A stretch of DNA of 33,983 nucleotides from Planctomycetota bacterium. GTDB lineage: Bacteria > Planctomycetota > UBA8108 > UBA1146. This document shows, one piece after another, positions 1 through 9,030 of the stretch. The stretch covers positions 1 through 33,983 of the forward strand of contig NZJA01000119.1 in NCBI GenBank assembly GCA_002691835.1, in the 5' to 3' direction. The notes under the pieces are model-generated. The model did no database searches, was not told where the DNA came from, and worked only from the letters and a program-made list of their open reading frames with translations. The position numbers and the translations under genes are program-made. Every line of letters starts with the position of its first letter. The first letter of the stretch is position 1.

Positions 1-1274
1 CCACGTGGGATCAGCTAAATATTGACGATAAAGTCGGAGCCGGACCAGTGGTCACTCAGCCCATGAATGATGGCGATGGCATCGCTGATAAAGGTTACTT
101 CAATATTGGCGTAAGACCTGTTGCAGAAGATATCGGGCGAGCAGCTGTCGGTGAAAATACTTGGGCCGACTCTCTGGCCGCAGGAAATGACTTCATGCTT
201 CCCGACAGTCAAATCGAAAGCGTCGACTTCAGCGATCCCGATAGAAATATTGGGGCTTTCAAAACTCCAACTCTCCGAAATGTCGAACTGAATGGCCCCT
301 TCTTCCACAATGGTAGTCAGGCCACTCTCAAACAGGTCGTCGAGTTCTACACCCGCGGAGGAGACTTTACTCACCTTGAGCCTGAATTTGTCCATAAATA
401 CGTAAATCCGATTGGCAAGCTCCGTGGTAAAGAGCCGCGCCAGGAAGCCGTTGTCGAATTCATGAAAGCTCTCACCGACGAGCGAGTCCGTTGGGAAATG
501 GCTCCCTTTGATCACCCGGAACTCTTCCTCCCCAGCGGCGCAGCCCTCGATACGAATGGCGAAGCGGTACAAGGACTGCTCGGTCTGAATGAGTCGGATG
601 ACTCGTTGCTGGTAATTCCAGCAGTCGGCGCTGGCGGCCGAGCCGCCATCGGAGCACCACCCGTCAAAGGTTTCCTTGAGGACACTGCTGGGTCTGGTAA
701 TGGTGCAGGGACGCTTAATATGAGCCTGGATACTCCCATTACAACGATATGCTTCGAATCCGGTTCTGACGTTATTGTCACCTGGGAAGCCGCTTCCTAT
801 GTCACTCATGTCAGCTTGGAGATTGACCATGGTGGGTTGATGGGAGTAGAAACTCACGTCTTCGCTGCTGGTGAAACCTCATTTGCTGACCCCAGTTTCA
901 GAGCTGGAGTCACCTCTTACCTGATCACTCCCTTTACTCTAGGCAGTGAACTGAAATCTTCTGCGTGCTACATCCGTCGGGGTGCCGAGGCCGGAACACT
1001 GGCCCAGTTCCTCAGGGGAGATGTCAACAATGACGGTTTCATTGACCTCTCGGATGCCATCGGCTCTCTCGATGCCATCTTCTTTGGTTTCGAGGCAAAC
1101 TGCGAAGATGCTGCCGACTGGAATGACGACGGTCGCCATGACATCACTGATCCTATTGGAGCCCTTGGCTACATTTTCAGTTCCGGTGCTGCCCCCGCAG
1201 CCCCATTTCCCGTTTGTGGATCTGATCCTGGATTTGATCAACTGGATTGCACAGGAGTGACGAACTGCCCCTAA
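1..1274 (+). CDS. C-terminal part of a MauG/cytochrome c peroxidase-like protein with dockerin-like tail (5' truncated)
   Basis: The reading frame is open from the window edge (first full codon at base 3), so the N-terminus and the haem motifs lie outside. What remains aligns with the C-terminal half of the complete paralogue that follows. It includes the conserved peroxidase block 'KTPTLRNVELNGPFFHNGS' followed by a 'FYTRGG' motif, typical of MauG-like di-haem enzymes. Then comes a beta-sandwich-like segment starting near 'TTICFESGSDVIVTWE', a dockerin-like double EF-hand ('FLRGDVNNDGFIDLSDAI' and 'DWNDDGRHDITDPIGAL'), and a Cys-rich tail ending 'CGSDPGFDQLDC...C'. The family is exported. 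The calcium-binding tail presumably supports folding or attachment outside the cytoplasm. A strong terminator follows, so the two paralogues are probably separate transcription units. Peroxidase activity cannot be judged from this fragment. Confidence 0.88.
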   Translation, partial: TWDQLNIDDKVGAGPVVTQPMNDGDGIADKGYFNIGVRPVAEDIGRAAVGENTWADSLAAGNDFMLPDSQIESVDFSDPDRNIGAFKTPTLRNVELNGPFFHNGSQATLKQVVEFYTRGGDFTHLEPEFVHKYVNPIGKLRGKEPRQEAVVEFMKALTDERVRWEMAPFDHPELFLPSGAALDTNGEAVQGLLGLNESDDSLLVIPAVGAGGRAAIGAPPVKGFLEDTAGSGNGAGTLNMSLDTPITTICFESGSDVIVTWEAASYVTHVSLEIDHGGLMGVETHVFAAGETSFADPSFRAGVTSYLITPFTLGSELKSSACYIRRGAEAGTLAQFLRGDVNNDGFIDLSDAIGSLDAIFFGFEANCEDAADWNDDGRHDITDPIGALGYIFSSGAAPAAPFPVCGSDPGFDQLDCTGVTNCP

Positions 1275-1326
1275 TGTTTCGATCTCTCCTGGACAGCCAG
1301 CTCCTCCTGGAGCTGGTTCAATCAAG

Positions 1327-1365
1327 CCCGCCCTGCAGCAACAAGCTGCAGGGCGGTCTTTTTTT
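1327..1365 (+). terminator. Rho-independent terminator after the first peroxidase paralogue
   Basis: A 12-bp perfect stem (left arm 1328-1339, right arm 1345-1356) encloses a 5-base loop 'aacaa'. It is followed by a T-rich run at 1357-1365. It lies 53 bases after the stop codon. Confidence 0.93.
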
Positions 1366-1910
1366 GGAAGATCAAAACCCGCAACCTTCTTGCATGAACA
1401 CCATTTCATTACTATTGGTGATTATTCCGCAATGAACTCGACTGTCTTTCATCCCTAGGGCCAAAAACTTCTTAAAACTTGTGTTCCCGAAGATCTCCAA
1501 AAAGAAGAACAGAGCTCTCTGTTCTTTTGCTGGCTCATACTTGCGATTCAAGGTCTTAATATCTGGAAATTCGTGCAGATTACGATCTGTTGGTTTGCAC
1601 TCTACGCACCCTAGCCTTGATTGTAATCTAGTAACAAAGAACTCCCGAAACTGCCATTCCTGACTTTGTATACTTTCGAAACCACACCAGCAGTTAACAA
1701 ATAAGTTGCGGATGCCCCTTCTGGGTTATCTAATCGTGAAACAAGCGGTGAATAACGCCTCTTGATCGATTTTGATATTTATTTGCGTTGAGGGACCTCG
1801 CTATTGTCATACTTGCGGGAAAACATGACAAAGAATTACAAAGAGACCTTTGACGATTAAAGCATTGTGAACCTCAGCGTAATCCGTCGCTGCTTGGTTT
1901 TAACTGTGAA
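1366..1910. other. Intergenic region without a convincing gene
   Basis: About 545 bases separate the two peroxidase paralogues. A possible 60-codon frame at 1481-1663 has a Lys/Ser/Cys-heavy composition, no ribosome binding site and no family resemblance, so I do not call it. The region is AT-richer than its neighbours. It holds an inverted repeat at 1505-1528 and presumably the promoter of the downstream gene. I see no sigma70-like pair strong enough to place. Confidence 0.6.
1505..1528. repeat. Perfect inverted repeat with 4-base centre
   Basis: Arms 'aagaacaga' (1505-1513) and 'tctgttctt' (1518-1526) flank 'gctc', with two more T after the right arm. It could be a weak second terminator on the plus strand or an operator upstream of the second peroxidase gene. 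Nothing in the sequence decides which. Confidence 0.5.
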
Positions 1911-1925
1911 ATGGACGGTGTGAAA

Positions 1926-4439
1926 ATGCGGCACGCTTATTCTGCATTGTTTGCCTTCTCTTTTCTGCTTCTAGCAGGGAGTCCTGTAAAAGGACAAGAT
2001 TTTGGTCCTCTCAATATCTCGAGTACTCCCTTGCCCTCTAACCTGTCCGAGTTTGTTTTGGACATGGATCGTGCCATTGAACTTGGCAAGGCATTCTTCT
2101 GGGATATGCAGTCAGGCTCTGATGGACTCACCGCATGTGCTACCTGCCATTACTCTGCAGGGTCTGATACCCGCAACAAGAACCAGGCAAACCCTGGCGT
2201 TGCCGGCTCTTTCCAAAGACTTGGACCCAATCACACTCTGGTACACTCTGATTTCCCATTAAGAAAACTGGCTGATCCTGACGATGCCCTCTCTTCCCTC
2301 ATCTGGGATTCGACAGAGGTGATCGGCTCTCAGGGAATCCCCAAACAAATCTTCAACTCCGTGAGTCTCAACCTCACTGGTGCAGATGAGGAAGATGATT
2401 GCTCAGGAATCCCTGACCCACTCCACAATGTCCTGGGACTGAATACTCGTCAGACGACTGGCCGAAATGCCCCCCATGCCGTCAACGCTATTTTCTACGT
2501 CGATGCTTTTTGGGATGGACGTGCCCGCTCTGACTTCAATGGGGTCGATCCAAGTGGACTCGCCAATACCAATGCCATGATCCGCAAGGTCGATGCTGAT
2601 GGAAATATCATTCCCTGTGGCATCTCCATGGATCGCGCCGCCCTCGCTTCTCAATCGATCGGTCCTCCATTAAGTGGAGTCGAGATGTCTGGAGCCGGGC
2701 GTGCCTGGAATGACCTCGGCAAAAAGATGTGTAATGTGATGCCCCTCAGTCGGCAGCAGGTCTCACCGACGGACAGTGTTTTGGGGAGCTATGCTGTTCC
2801 TGCAGGAGACGGAAAAGGGCTCAACATCACTTACGTGGAAATGATTCAGAACAGCTTCCGCCCAGAGTATTGGAATTCGGATGCGATCTTTGATTCTAAC
2901 GGTGCCCATATTGGAAACGGCGTTCCGGAAGGACCCAATGAGTTTGCATTGATGGAACAGAACTTTTCATTGTTCTGGGGCCTAGCCGTGCTGTGCTACG
3001 AATCAACTCTCGTTTCGGACCAAACTCGATTTGATGAGTACCTCGCTGGAAATGAAAACGCTCTTACCCCTGAAGAAGAAAACGGCATGGATGCTTTCTA
3101 CAGTGGTGGTACCAAATGCTCCAAGTGTCACTCCGGACCTCTGATGTCCGCAGCAACTTGGGGAGAGCTCAATACTGATACAGACGTGGGGGTTGGTCCC
3201 GTCGTCACCGTGGAAACCAATGGCGAAGATGGATTCGGTGATAAGGGTTTCTTTAACATCGGTGTTCGCCCCAGTGGTGAAGATATTGGGCGAGCCGCCC
3301 TTGGTGACCAAACATGGGCCTCTCAATACTTTTCCGGAATGAACAGTGCCCTTCCAGGACCTGTTAGCTCCGACGAAAGCATCTCCGGAGGCAACAAGAA
3401 TATTGGTGCCTACAAAACTCCGACTTTGAGAAATATTGAGCTCACCGGTCCCTTCATGCACAACGGTAGTCAAGCCACCCTATTGCAGGTGGTTCAGTTC
3501 TACACCCGCGGAGGAGACTTCACCCATATGAACCCCGGTGACGTTCACAAGTACATCAACCCCATCGGAAAATTACGCAACAAACTACCTCGTCAAGAAG
3601 CGATGGTGGCCTTCATGAAAGCTCTTACAGATGAGCGTGTTCGCTGGGAGATGGCTCCCTTCGACCATCCGGAGTTATTCCTGCCAAATGGACACCTGGG
3701 AACCTCTCAGGCCGTCGCAGAAGGTGGCGTAAACCCGGGCGAGGCCATGGATGATATGATCCTGCTCCCCGCCGTTGGTGCAGGGGGACGCGCCGAGATT
3801 AACCATCCTCCTGTCAAAGGCTTCCTTGAAACTGGCACGGGTGCGCCGGCTTCCTCTTCTGCAGGCCCCATGGGTGGCACGGGTGGAACTCAGGATCCGA
3901 TCTCGGGCATGATCTGCTACGAGCAAGAAGGCAAAATCATCGTCAGCTGGACGCCAACCACGAATGTTTCAAACTACATTTTAGAAGTCGACAATGGTGG
4001 CATCATGGGTGTCGAGACCTTCATGGTCCCCGGAACACAAACAACTTTTGAGTACGATGGTTTCCGTCCCAAGACGACTCTTTACCTTCTCACCCCTTAC
4101 TACTTGGGTATGGAGCTAAAATCTGAAGCCTGCTTCGTTCGTCAGGGATTGACCCCAGGTTCTCTTGCTTACTTCTTGCGAGGAGATGCAAACCTCGATG
4201 GAATGCTGAACGTTGGCGATGCCATCGATCTTCTCGACGGAATCTTCACCGGCACTCCTGTCGCCTGTGAGGACGCTTCCGACTGGAACGATGATGGTCA
4301 GTTGGATATTTCTGATCCGATCAACATTCTCGGATATCTGTTTGCTAATGGTCCAGCACCCGCTGCGCCGTACCCCAACTGCGCTTCTGATCCGAGTCAC
4401 GATCAGCTCGATTGTGTTCAGGCGAACGCCTGTCAGTGA
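1926..4439 (+). CDS. Secreted di-haem cytochrome c peroxidase/MauG-like protein with dockerin-like tail
   Basis: An 837-residue exported protein. I start at the ATG at 1926, preceded by 'ggtg' five bases upstream and giving a clean signal peptide (MRHAYSALFAFSFLLLAG..., cleavage near VKGQ). The in-frame ATG at 1911 has no ribosome binding site. Two CXXCH haem motifs are visible: CATCH near residue 71 and CSKCH near residue 398. That is the pattern of bacterial di-haem peroxidases and MauG-like oxidases, although these are usually 330-450 residues. The first-haem domain here carries a long insertion (about residues 140-290). The peroxidase part ends with the conserved 'KTPTLRNIELTGPFMHNGS' block. 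C-terminal additions are a beta-sandwich-like segment (about 660-745), a dockerin-like double EF-hand (about 750-810) and a Cys-containing tail. The likely role is peroxide reduction or oxidative modification in the periplasm or at the cell surface; the substrate is unknown. It is a tandem paralogue of the preceding gene. Confidence 0.92.
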   Translation: MRHAYSALFAFSFLLLAGSPVKGQDFGPLNISSTPLPSNLSEFVLDMDRAIELGKAFFWDMQSGSDGLTACATCHYSAGSDTRNKNQANPGVAGSFQRLGPNHTLVHSDFPLRKLADPDDALSSLIWDSTEVIGSQGIPKQIFNSVSLNLTGADEEDDCSGIPDPLHNVLGLNTRQTTGRNAPHAVNAIFYVDAFWDGRARSDFNGVDPSGLANTNAMIRKVDADGNIIPCGISMDRAALASQSIGPPLSGVEMSGAGRAWNDLGKKMCNVMPLSRQQVSPTDSVLGSYAVPAGDGKGLNITYVEMIQNSFRPEYWNSDAIFDSNGAHIGNGVPEGPNEFALMEQNFSLFWGLAVLCYESTLVSDQTRFDEYLAGNENALTPEEENGMDAFYSGGTKCSKCHSGPLMSAATWGELNTDTDVGVGPVVTVETNGEDGFGDKGFFNIGVRPSGEDIGRAALGDQTWASQYFSGMNSALPGPVSSDESISGGNKNIGAYKTPTLRNIELTGPFMHNGSQATLLQVVQFYTRGGDFTHMNPGDVHKYINPIGKLRNKLPRQEAMVAFMKALTDERVRWEMAPFDHPELFLPNGHLGTSQAVAEGGVNPGEAMDDMILLPAVGAGGRAEINHPPVKGFLETGTGAPASSSAGPMGGTGGTQDPISGMICYEQEGKIIVSWTPTTNVSNYILEVDNGGIMGVETFMVPGTQTTFEYDGFRPKTTLYLLTPYYLGMELKSEACFVRQGLTPGSLAYFLRGDANLDGMLNVGDAIDLLDGIFTGTPVACEDASDWNDDGQLDISDPINILGYLFANGPAPAAPYPNCASDPSHDQLDCVQANACQ

Positions 4440-4466
4440 TCGAAGACTTCACTTTGAAGATCAACA

Positions 4467-4497
4467 GCAGCCCGGTGCTTTGCACCGGGCTGTTTTT
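4467..4497 (+). terminator. Rho-independent terminator after the second peroxidase paralogue
   Basis: An 11-bp perfect stem (4468-4478 with 4482-4492) has a TTT loop and is followed by five T (4493-4497). It ends the plus-strand unit ahead of the convergent transporter operon. Confidence 0.93.
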
Positions 4498-4635
4498 GTA
4501 TAACCCCCCCAATGAGGAGCTTTGCCAAAAAATCCCGAGCGGTATTGAAACGTGGTTTGGGCAAGCCTTGGGAGATCTTGCGATTCGAGGACAGGCCAAT
4601 TTTGATGCGCCAGAAACCAGGAGCCGTTTCGCGGG

Positions 4636-5583
4636 TTATGAACTTCTTCTGCGGATCGTCTCATCGGTGATCACCGCCAACAGAATGATGGCTCCGATGA
4701 CCGCAAACTCGATGGAATCGGGAATCGGATCGACGAGAACGATGGAGTTGCGGATCACCTGAACCAGGGTTGCCCCCACAAGGACACCGAGAATCGTCCC
4801 CTCGCCCCCGCGCAGGGAACAGCCCCCCAGCACCGCCGCAGCGATGGCATAGAGCTCATAAAAGTTGCCGAAATTGGATGGCTGGGCCGTGCCCGTATCG
4901 AGAACAAAAAGCAGCCCCGCCAGCCCCGCCAGGAATCCACACAACAGGTACGCCCCGGTCTTGACCCGATCGACATCGATTCCGCAATGACGGGCAGCAG
5001 TCTCATTACTTCCAATCGCCAGCAGATGGCGACCCCAAACCGTTTTTCTCAACAGGAAACCGGATCCCACGGCGACCAGAATCAAAATGATCAGCGGGAT
5101 CGGCAATCCAAACTGTTCTGTGATGGGAATCCTGCCATTGCCAAGAAACTTCCATGCCGTGCCTTCGGTACCAAAACCGACAGTGCGATCGGCCAACAGG
5201 CCCCGCGTGATGCCACGGTAGATAAACAGTCCACACAGGGTGACCAGAAAAGGCTGCAGACGGACCCGCGAAACAAGCCAACCATGCAGACCTCCTGCAG
5301 CCAGCGCAAGAACGAGCATCCCCAGCAACACGGCAGGAACAGGAATCCCTTGGGTCACCAACCAGGGGGTCAGGCAGCCCACCAGACAGACCAGTGAGCC
5401 GATGGAGAGATCGATGCCTCCGGTCATGATGACGAAAGCCGCACCGATCCCCATGATTCCGAAGAGAGCGCTTCTTCGGAGCAGATTCTCAATATTGTAG
5501 GCACTGAAAAATGCCGGGCTGATCGATGCAGTCAGCAGCATGACCAGCAAAAGAACCGCAAAGATGCCGACGATCTTCCTCAT
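4636..5583 (-). CDS. Sugar-type ABC transporter permease (RbsC/BPD_transp_2 family)
   Basis: A 315-residue, strongly hydrophobic inner-membrane protein with about eight to ten predicted membrane segments. It carries the family hallmark 'GGIDLSIGSLVCLVG', a loop resembling 'LGNGRIPI', and the cytoplasmic coupling motif 'AIGSNETAARHCGIDVDRVK' that contacts the ATPase. This family imports pentoses, hexoses, autoinducer-2 or related small polar compounds. The start is the ATG at 5583, which shares one base with the ATPase stop codon (TGATG). A longer frame with 12 more residues would run into the ATPase gene and is unlikely. It is the last gene of a four-gene unit (SDR, binding protein, ATPase, permease), so the cargo is probably a carbohydrate or polyol; its identity is not evident. 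Confidence 0.93.
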   Translation of the reverse strand: MRKIVGIFAVLLLVMLLTASISPAFFSAYNIENLLRRSALFGIMGIGAAFVIMTGGIDLSIGSLVCLVGCLTPWLVTQGIPVPAVLLGMLVLALAAGGLHGWLVSRVRLQPFLVTLCGLFIYRGITRGLLADRTVGFGTEGTAWKFLGNGRIPITEQFGLPIPLIILILVAVGSGFLLRKTVWGRHLLAIGSNETAARHCGIDVDRVKTGAYLLCGFLAGLAGLLFVLDTGTAQPSNFGNFYELYAIAAAVLGGCSLRGGEGTILGVLVGATLVQVIRNSIVLVDPIPDSIEFAVIGAIILLAVITDETIRRRSS

Positions 5584-7079
5584 CAGATACCCACCTTCGT
5601 CGCCAACTCCATGATCCACTCCTCACTCGCCTCCGAGGTCGGGAGTGATCCCATGATTCGACCTTCAGCCATCACCACGATTCTGTCTGAGATGGCAAAG
5701 ATCTCCTCCAGTTCGCTGGAAGCAAACAGGATAGCTTTCCCGGTTGCAGTGCAATTGCGCAATCTCTGGTGAATCTCTTCCCTTGCCCCAACATCGACAC
5801 CCCGGGTGGGCTCATCAAGAATCAACACTCCCGGATCAAGGTCCATCCATTTGCCGATCACCACCTTTTGCTGATTGCCACCCGACAAACCGCGGGCAGG
5901 AATCCCGATCGCCGGTGGATGAACATTGAATTGGTCGACCACTCTGTCGGCCACTTTTTCGGCGACCCCCTTTTGCAAAACCCCTGCAAACCCTGCGAGG
6001 CGATGAAGTCCGGGCAGAGCGGCATTCTCCATCACCGTCTGATCCAGTGACAATCCCTGCTCCGACCTCTCTTCAGGAACCAGGCACAAACCGGCATCGA
6101 CCGCCGCGACCGGATGGTTCTCCGGCAGAAGGGCTTCACCGACATGAATCTTTCCCTGTCGCTTCCTCAGTCCGAAGATCGCCTCCAACAACTCACTGCG
6201 ACCAGAACCCACCAATCCAGCCAGAGCCACACACTCACCCTGGTGCACTTGCAGGGAGATGGGATTGGGGTGCTGGTCGGTGGTCACCTTGTCGAGGATC
6301 AAAGCCGCTTCGCCGAAATTCCGCTCCGGTTGGGAAATCGGTTCCAGATCCCGGCCCACCATGAGTCGCACCATCGCCGATCGCTCGATCTCTTCTCCTT
6401 TGAGTGTTCCGACATGGTCGCCATCCCTGAGAACGACGACACGATCGGCCACCGCTTCCACCTCTGCCAGTCGATGCGTGATCAGGACCAGTGACCCTCC
6501 ACTATCGCGGAGCTCCTGAAGAGTTTTCAGCAAGACTTCTGTTTCTCCAGGTGACAGGGTTGCAGTGGGCTCATCGAGAAGCAGTAGCTCGGCTTCCGTA
6601 TCAAGAGAGCGAACGATGGAAAGCAACTGCCGACGACCATGTCCCAGCGAGGAAACTTTTTGGTCCAGTGGGAAATCGAGTTTCAATCGGTCGAGAGCAC
6701 GTTGAGCCATCTCCCGAGAACACTCTTCCTGAATCACACCCCAGGAATTTTTTGGCTCGCGTCCCAAAAGCAGGTTTTCTGCCACCGTCATCGATTCACA
6801 CAGTTCGAGTTCCTGTGGAATACGGGCAATCCCCTGCTTCATGGCGTCATGAATACCAAGGAAACTTTGCACGCGTCCCCTGCAGTGGACTTCTCCGGAA
6901 TCCGCCTGGTAAACCCCACAGAGGATCTTCAGAAGGGTGCTTTTGCCAGCTCCGTTTTCACCGATGACAGCGACAATCTCACCCTTTCCGATGGAAAGGG
7001 AAACATCTTTCAACGCATTCACACCGCCAAAAGACTTGCTGACGCTGCGGGCTTCGAGAATCGGTGACGATCCGGTCAC
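5583..7079 (-). CDS. Sugar-type ABC transporter ATPase with two nucleotide-binding domains (RbsA/MglA/XylG family)
   Basis: A 498-residue protein with two fused ABC domains, the normal size for this family. Domain 1 has Walker A GENGAGKS (40-47), a signature region 'SSLGHGRRQ' (143-151) and Walker B 'LLLLDE' (165-170). Domain 2 has the family's usual Lys-less Walker A 'GLVGSGRS' (288-295), a canonical 'LSGGNQQ' signature (398-404) and Walker B 'LILDEPTRGVD'. The first signature replaces the usual LS.GQ with LGHGR, which is unusual. The start is GTG at 7079-7077. It overlaps the stop of the binding-protein gene by three bases (GTGA), so translation is probably coupled. It powers import through the permease encoded immediately downstream. 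Confidence 0.95.
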   Translation of the reverse strand: MTGSSPILEARSVSKSFGGVNALKDVSLSIGKGEIVAVIGENGAGKSTLLKILCGVYQADSGEVHCRGRVQSFLGIHDAMKQGIARIPQELELCESMTVAENLLLGREPKNSWGVIQEECSREMAQRALDRLKLDFPLDQKVSSLGHGRRQLLSIVRSLDTEAELLLLDEPTATLSPGETEVLLKTLQELRDSGGSLVLITHRLAEVEAVADRVVVLRDGDHVGTLKGEEIERSAMVRLMVGRDLEPISQPERNFGEAALILDKVTTDQHPNPISLQVHQGECVALAGLVGSGRSELLEAIFGLRKRQGKIHVGEALLPENHPVAAVDAGLCLVPEERSEQGLSLDQTVMENAALPGLHRLAGFAGVLQKGVAEKVADRVVDQFNVHPPAIGIPARGLSGGNQQKVVIGKWMDLDPGVLILDEPTRGVDVGAREEIHQRLRNCTATGKAILFASSELEEIFAISDRIVVMAEGRIMGSLPTSEASEEWIMELATKVGI

Positions 7080-8071
7080 TTGCCCAATTTCTTGAGCATA
7101 TCCTTCTCGAATTCATCCACTTGATCCTTGCCGATCACCTTGGCTGGAACTTTCAAATGCCCACCTGCAGGAATGACGGTGTTGTCGCCTGACAAAAGAG
7201 ACTTGAGAACAGCGACGGAAAGGGCTCCATATTCGTAAGGATCCTGAACGATGGTTGCGTGTACGGTTCCGGCACGAATGCCTTGGAGGGTGCGTTCATC
7301 TTCATCGAATCCGACGACCTTGATCTTGCCCAGTTTCCCGGATTGCCCCAGGGCCTCGAGAATCAACGGGGTGTTGTATGCGAAAAGGCCGACCATGCAA
7401 TCGAGATCGCCATAAGAAGAAAGCGCATCTTCGACGTTGGCTTTACCCTTAGCCATATCGAACTGATCCGTCAGGGTCGCAACAATCTCATACCCGTTAC
7501 CAGAGACTTTTTGACCGGGTTCATCGTAGCGCGTGGAATCGGCTTCCCTGCCCAAAAGAAAGTCGATCATTCCCTGGCGACGCAACCTGGCATTTTCCTG
7601 CTCTAATCTTCCGACAAATACAGCGATACGACCTCCGTTTGGAATCGCCTCCCGAACCACCTCGCCGCACATCCAACCTGCTTCGTAATTATCAACACCT
7701 ACAAAACAGAGCCGATTGGAATCCGGAGCGTCTGAGTCGTGGGTAATCAGCTTTACTCGCTCGGCAATCTGATTCAAAAACGGAGTCTGATTTACCGGAT
7801 CAATCGGGCTTACCGCAATCCCCTTTACGCCCTTGACGAGAAGATCCTCAATCATGCGCTTTTGATCAGAAAGTCCATCTGGCGGCATATGAAAAGTGGC
7901 CTCAATATTGAGATCCCTGCTGACATCTTCGACACCTTTTCCCGCCAAAATCCAGAAGTCTGCAACCCCATTGGTTACAAATGCTATTCGCGGTCCAGAC
8001 GTCTCTTCAGTCGGGACCCCAGAGTCACCGCAACCGACCAATAACAGCAAAAGCAATATGATGTATCGCAT
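7076..8071 (-). CDS. Periplasmic sugar-binding lipoprotein of the ABC transporter (RbsB-like, Peripla_BP_4)
   Basis: A 331-residue solute-binding lipoprotein. The N-terminus MRYIILLLLLLVGCG is a lipoprotein signal with LVGC lipobox (Cys14), so the protein should be tethered to a membrane. The body reads as a type I periplasmic binding protein: 'RIAFVTNGVADFWILAGKG' at the mature N-terminus, 'GVKGIAVSPIDP', 'CFVGVDNYEAGWMCGE' and 'KVVGFDEDERTLQGI'. The ATG at 8071 is chosen because GAGAGGTG lies seven bases upstream. The frame could extend to 8203, but that would overlap the SDR gene and lose the lipoprotein signal. It lies between the SDR gene (20-base gap) and the ATPase gene (GTGA overlap) in one operon. 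The ligand is most likely a sugar or sugar derivative but cannot be named. Confidence 0.94.
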   Translation of the reverse strand: MRYIILLLLLLVGCGDSGVPTEETSGPRIAFVTNGVADFWILAGKGVEDVSRDLNIEATFHMPPDGLSDQKRMIEDLLVKGVKGIAVSPIDPVNQTPFLNQIAERVKLITHDSDAPDSNRLCFVGVDNYEAGWMCGEVVREAIPNGGRIAVFVGRLEQENARLRRQGMIDFLLGREADSTRYDEPGQKVSGNGYEIVATLTDQFDMAKGKANVEDALSSYGDLDCMVGLFAYNTPLILEALGQSGKLGKIKVVGFDEDERTLQGIRAGTVHATIVQDPYEYGALSVAVLKSLLSGDNTVIPAGGHLKVPAKVIGKDQVDEFEKDMLKKLGK

Positions 8072-8078
8072 CAGATGA

Positions 8079-8086
8079 CACCTCTC
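8079..8086 (-). promoter_or_regulatory. Ribosome binding site that sets the start of the binding lipoprotein
   Basis: GAGAGGTG on the minus strand, seven bases before the ATG at 8071. It supports the lipoprotein start over the longer frame from 8203. Confidence 0.8.
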
Positions 8087-8091
8087 GAAAA

Positions 8092-8853
8092 CTATGGAAG
8101 AACCGTTCCGCCATTCACATGAATGTTTTGCCCTGTCACGAAACTGGAGGAATCGCTGGCCAGAAACACAGTTGCCCCAGCCATGTCTGAAGGCAGCCCC
8201 CAACGCTGCATGGGAATCAGATCAAGATAAGCCTGCTTATCTTCTTCAGGATCGTCCACATGTCGTTCAACTGGAATCCAGCCAGGTGAAATAGCATTTA
8301 CAGTAATGCCATCCGGAGCGAGTTCATTCGCCATACTCCGAGTCCAGCCAAGTTGTCCGCCTTTGGCAGCCACATAAGCGCTGAAGGGTGCAACACCACG
8401 AGTAAACACTTCACTGGCAATATTGATGATTCGTCCCCATTTCTGTTGTCGCATATGAGGGAGAAATGCTCTTGTCAGCAGATAAGGACTCTTAACGAAA
8501 AAATCGATCATCGATTGATAGAACTCCCAATCGTATTCTTCAATCGGCCTTAAAGGCTGTGCAGGGGTCGCATTGACCACGATTCCGTCGACGGGCCCCA
8601 ACTCGTTTTCAATCTCTTTTTTCAATCGTTCCACATCGGATTCATCGATCACACTGGCGCGAAAGAGACCCCCATCAAAACCTTCTTCTCGATACTCTGA
8701 GAAGGCTTGCTCCGCCCTTTCGGTATTATTCTGGTAATTCATGGCTACTCGGGCACCGGCCGCACCCAGAGCGCTGGCCATAGCTCGACCAAGGCCCGTC
8801 GTCGAACCCGTGACCAAAAAAGTACGATTCTTCATAGAAAATGAAGCGGACAT
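8092..8853 (-). CDS. Short-chain dehydrogenase/reductase (FabG-like SDR)
   Basis: A 253-residue classical SDR, a typical length. The cofactor motif TGSTTGLG is at residues 15-22. The catalytic Ser147, Tyr160 and Lys164 are all present (NIASE; YVAAK). The usual NNAG is changed to 'VNAT' at 93-96. The C-terminal 'FVTGQNIHVNGGTVLP' is the standard SDR ending. The start at 8853 has GGAG eight bases upstream; an internal ATG at 8835 is the alternative. It is the first gene of the sugar ABC operon, suggesting oxidation or reduction of the imported compound, but fatty-acid or general carbonyl reduction cannot be excluded. No sign of truncation. Confidence 0.93.
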   Translation of the reverse strand: MSASFSMKNRTFLVTGSTTGLGRAMASALGAAGARVAMNYQNNTERAEQAFSEYREEGFDGGLFRASVIDESDVERLKKEIENELGPVDGIVVNATPAQPLRPIEEYDWEFYQSMIDFFVKSPYLLTRAFLPHMRQQKWGRIINIASEVFTRGVAPFSAYVAAKGGQLGWTRSMANELAPDGITVNAISPGWIPVERHVDDPEEDKQAYLDLIPMQRWGLPSDMAGATVFLASDSSSFVTGQNIHVNGGTVLP

Positions 8854-9030
8854 CGATTAATCTCCAATTCAACCGTTGGAAGGAATCTTCTACGAAATTG
8901 AGTGAATTCACCTCCCCGGTCAACCATGAGAAGTCAACAGGAGCAGTTTCTCTGAAAAAACAGCTCATAAATGCACCCCAACGGTCGATGTAGATAACAC
9001 GTAGGCAAAAAACAGGGTGAAAGGTGAACG

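Noticed and set aside
15..857. Long open frame on the minus strand opposite the first peroxidase gene
   Set aside because: It lies antiparallel to a well-supported coding frame, has no family resemblance and is explained by codon bias.
1481..1663. 60-codon open frame in the intergenic region between the peroxidases
   Set aside because: No ribosome binding site, an odd composition and no recognisable domain.
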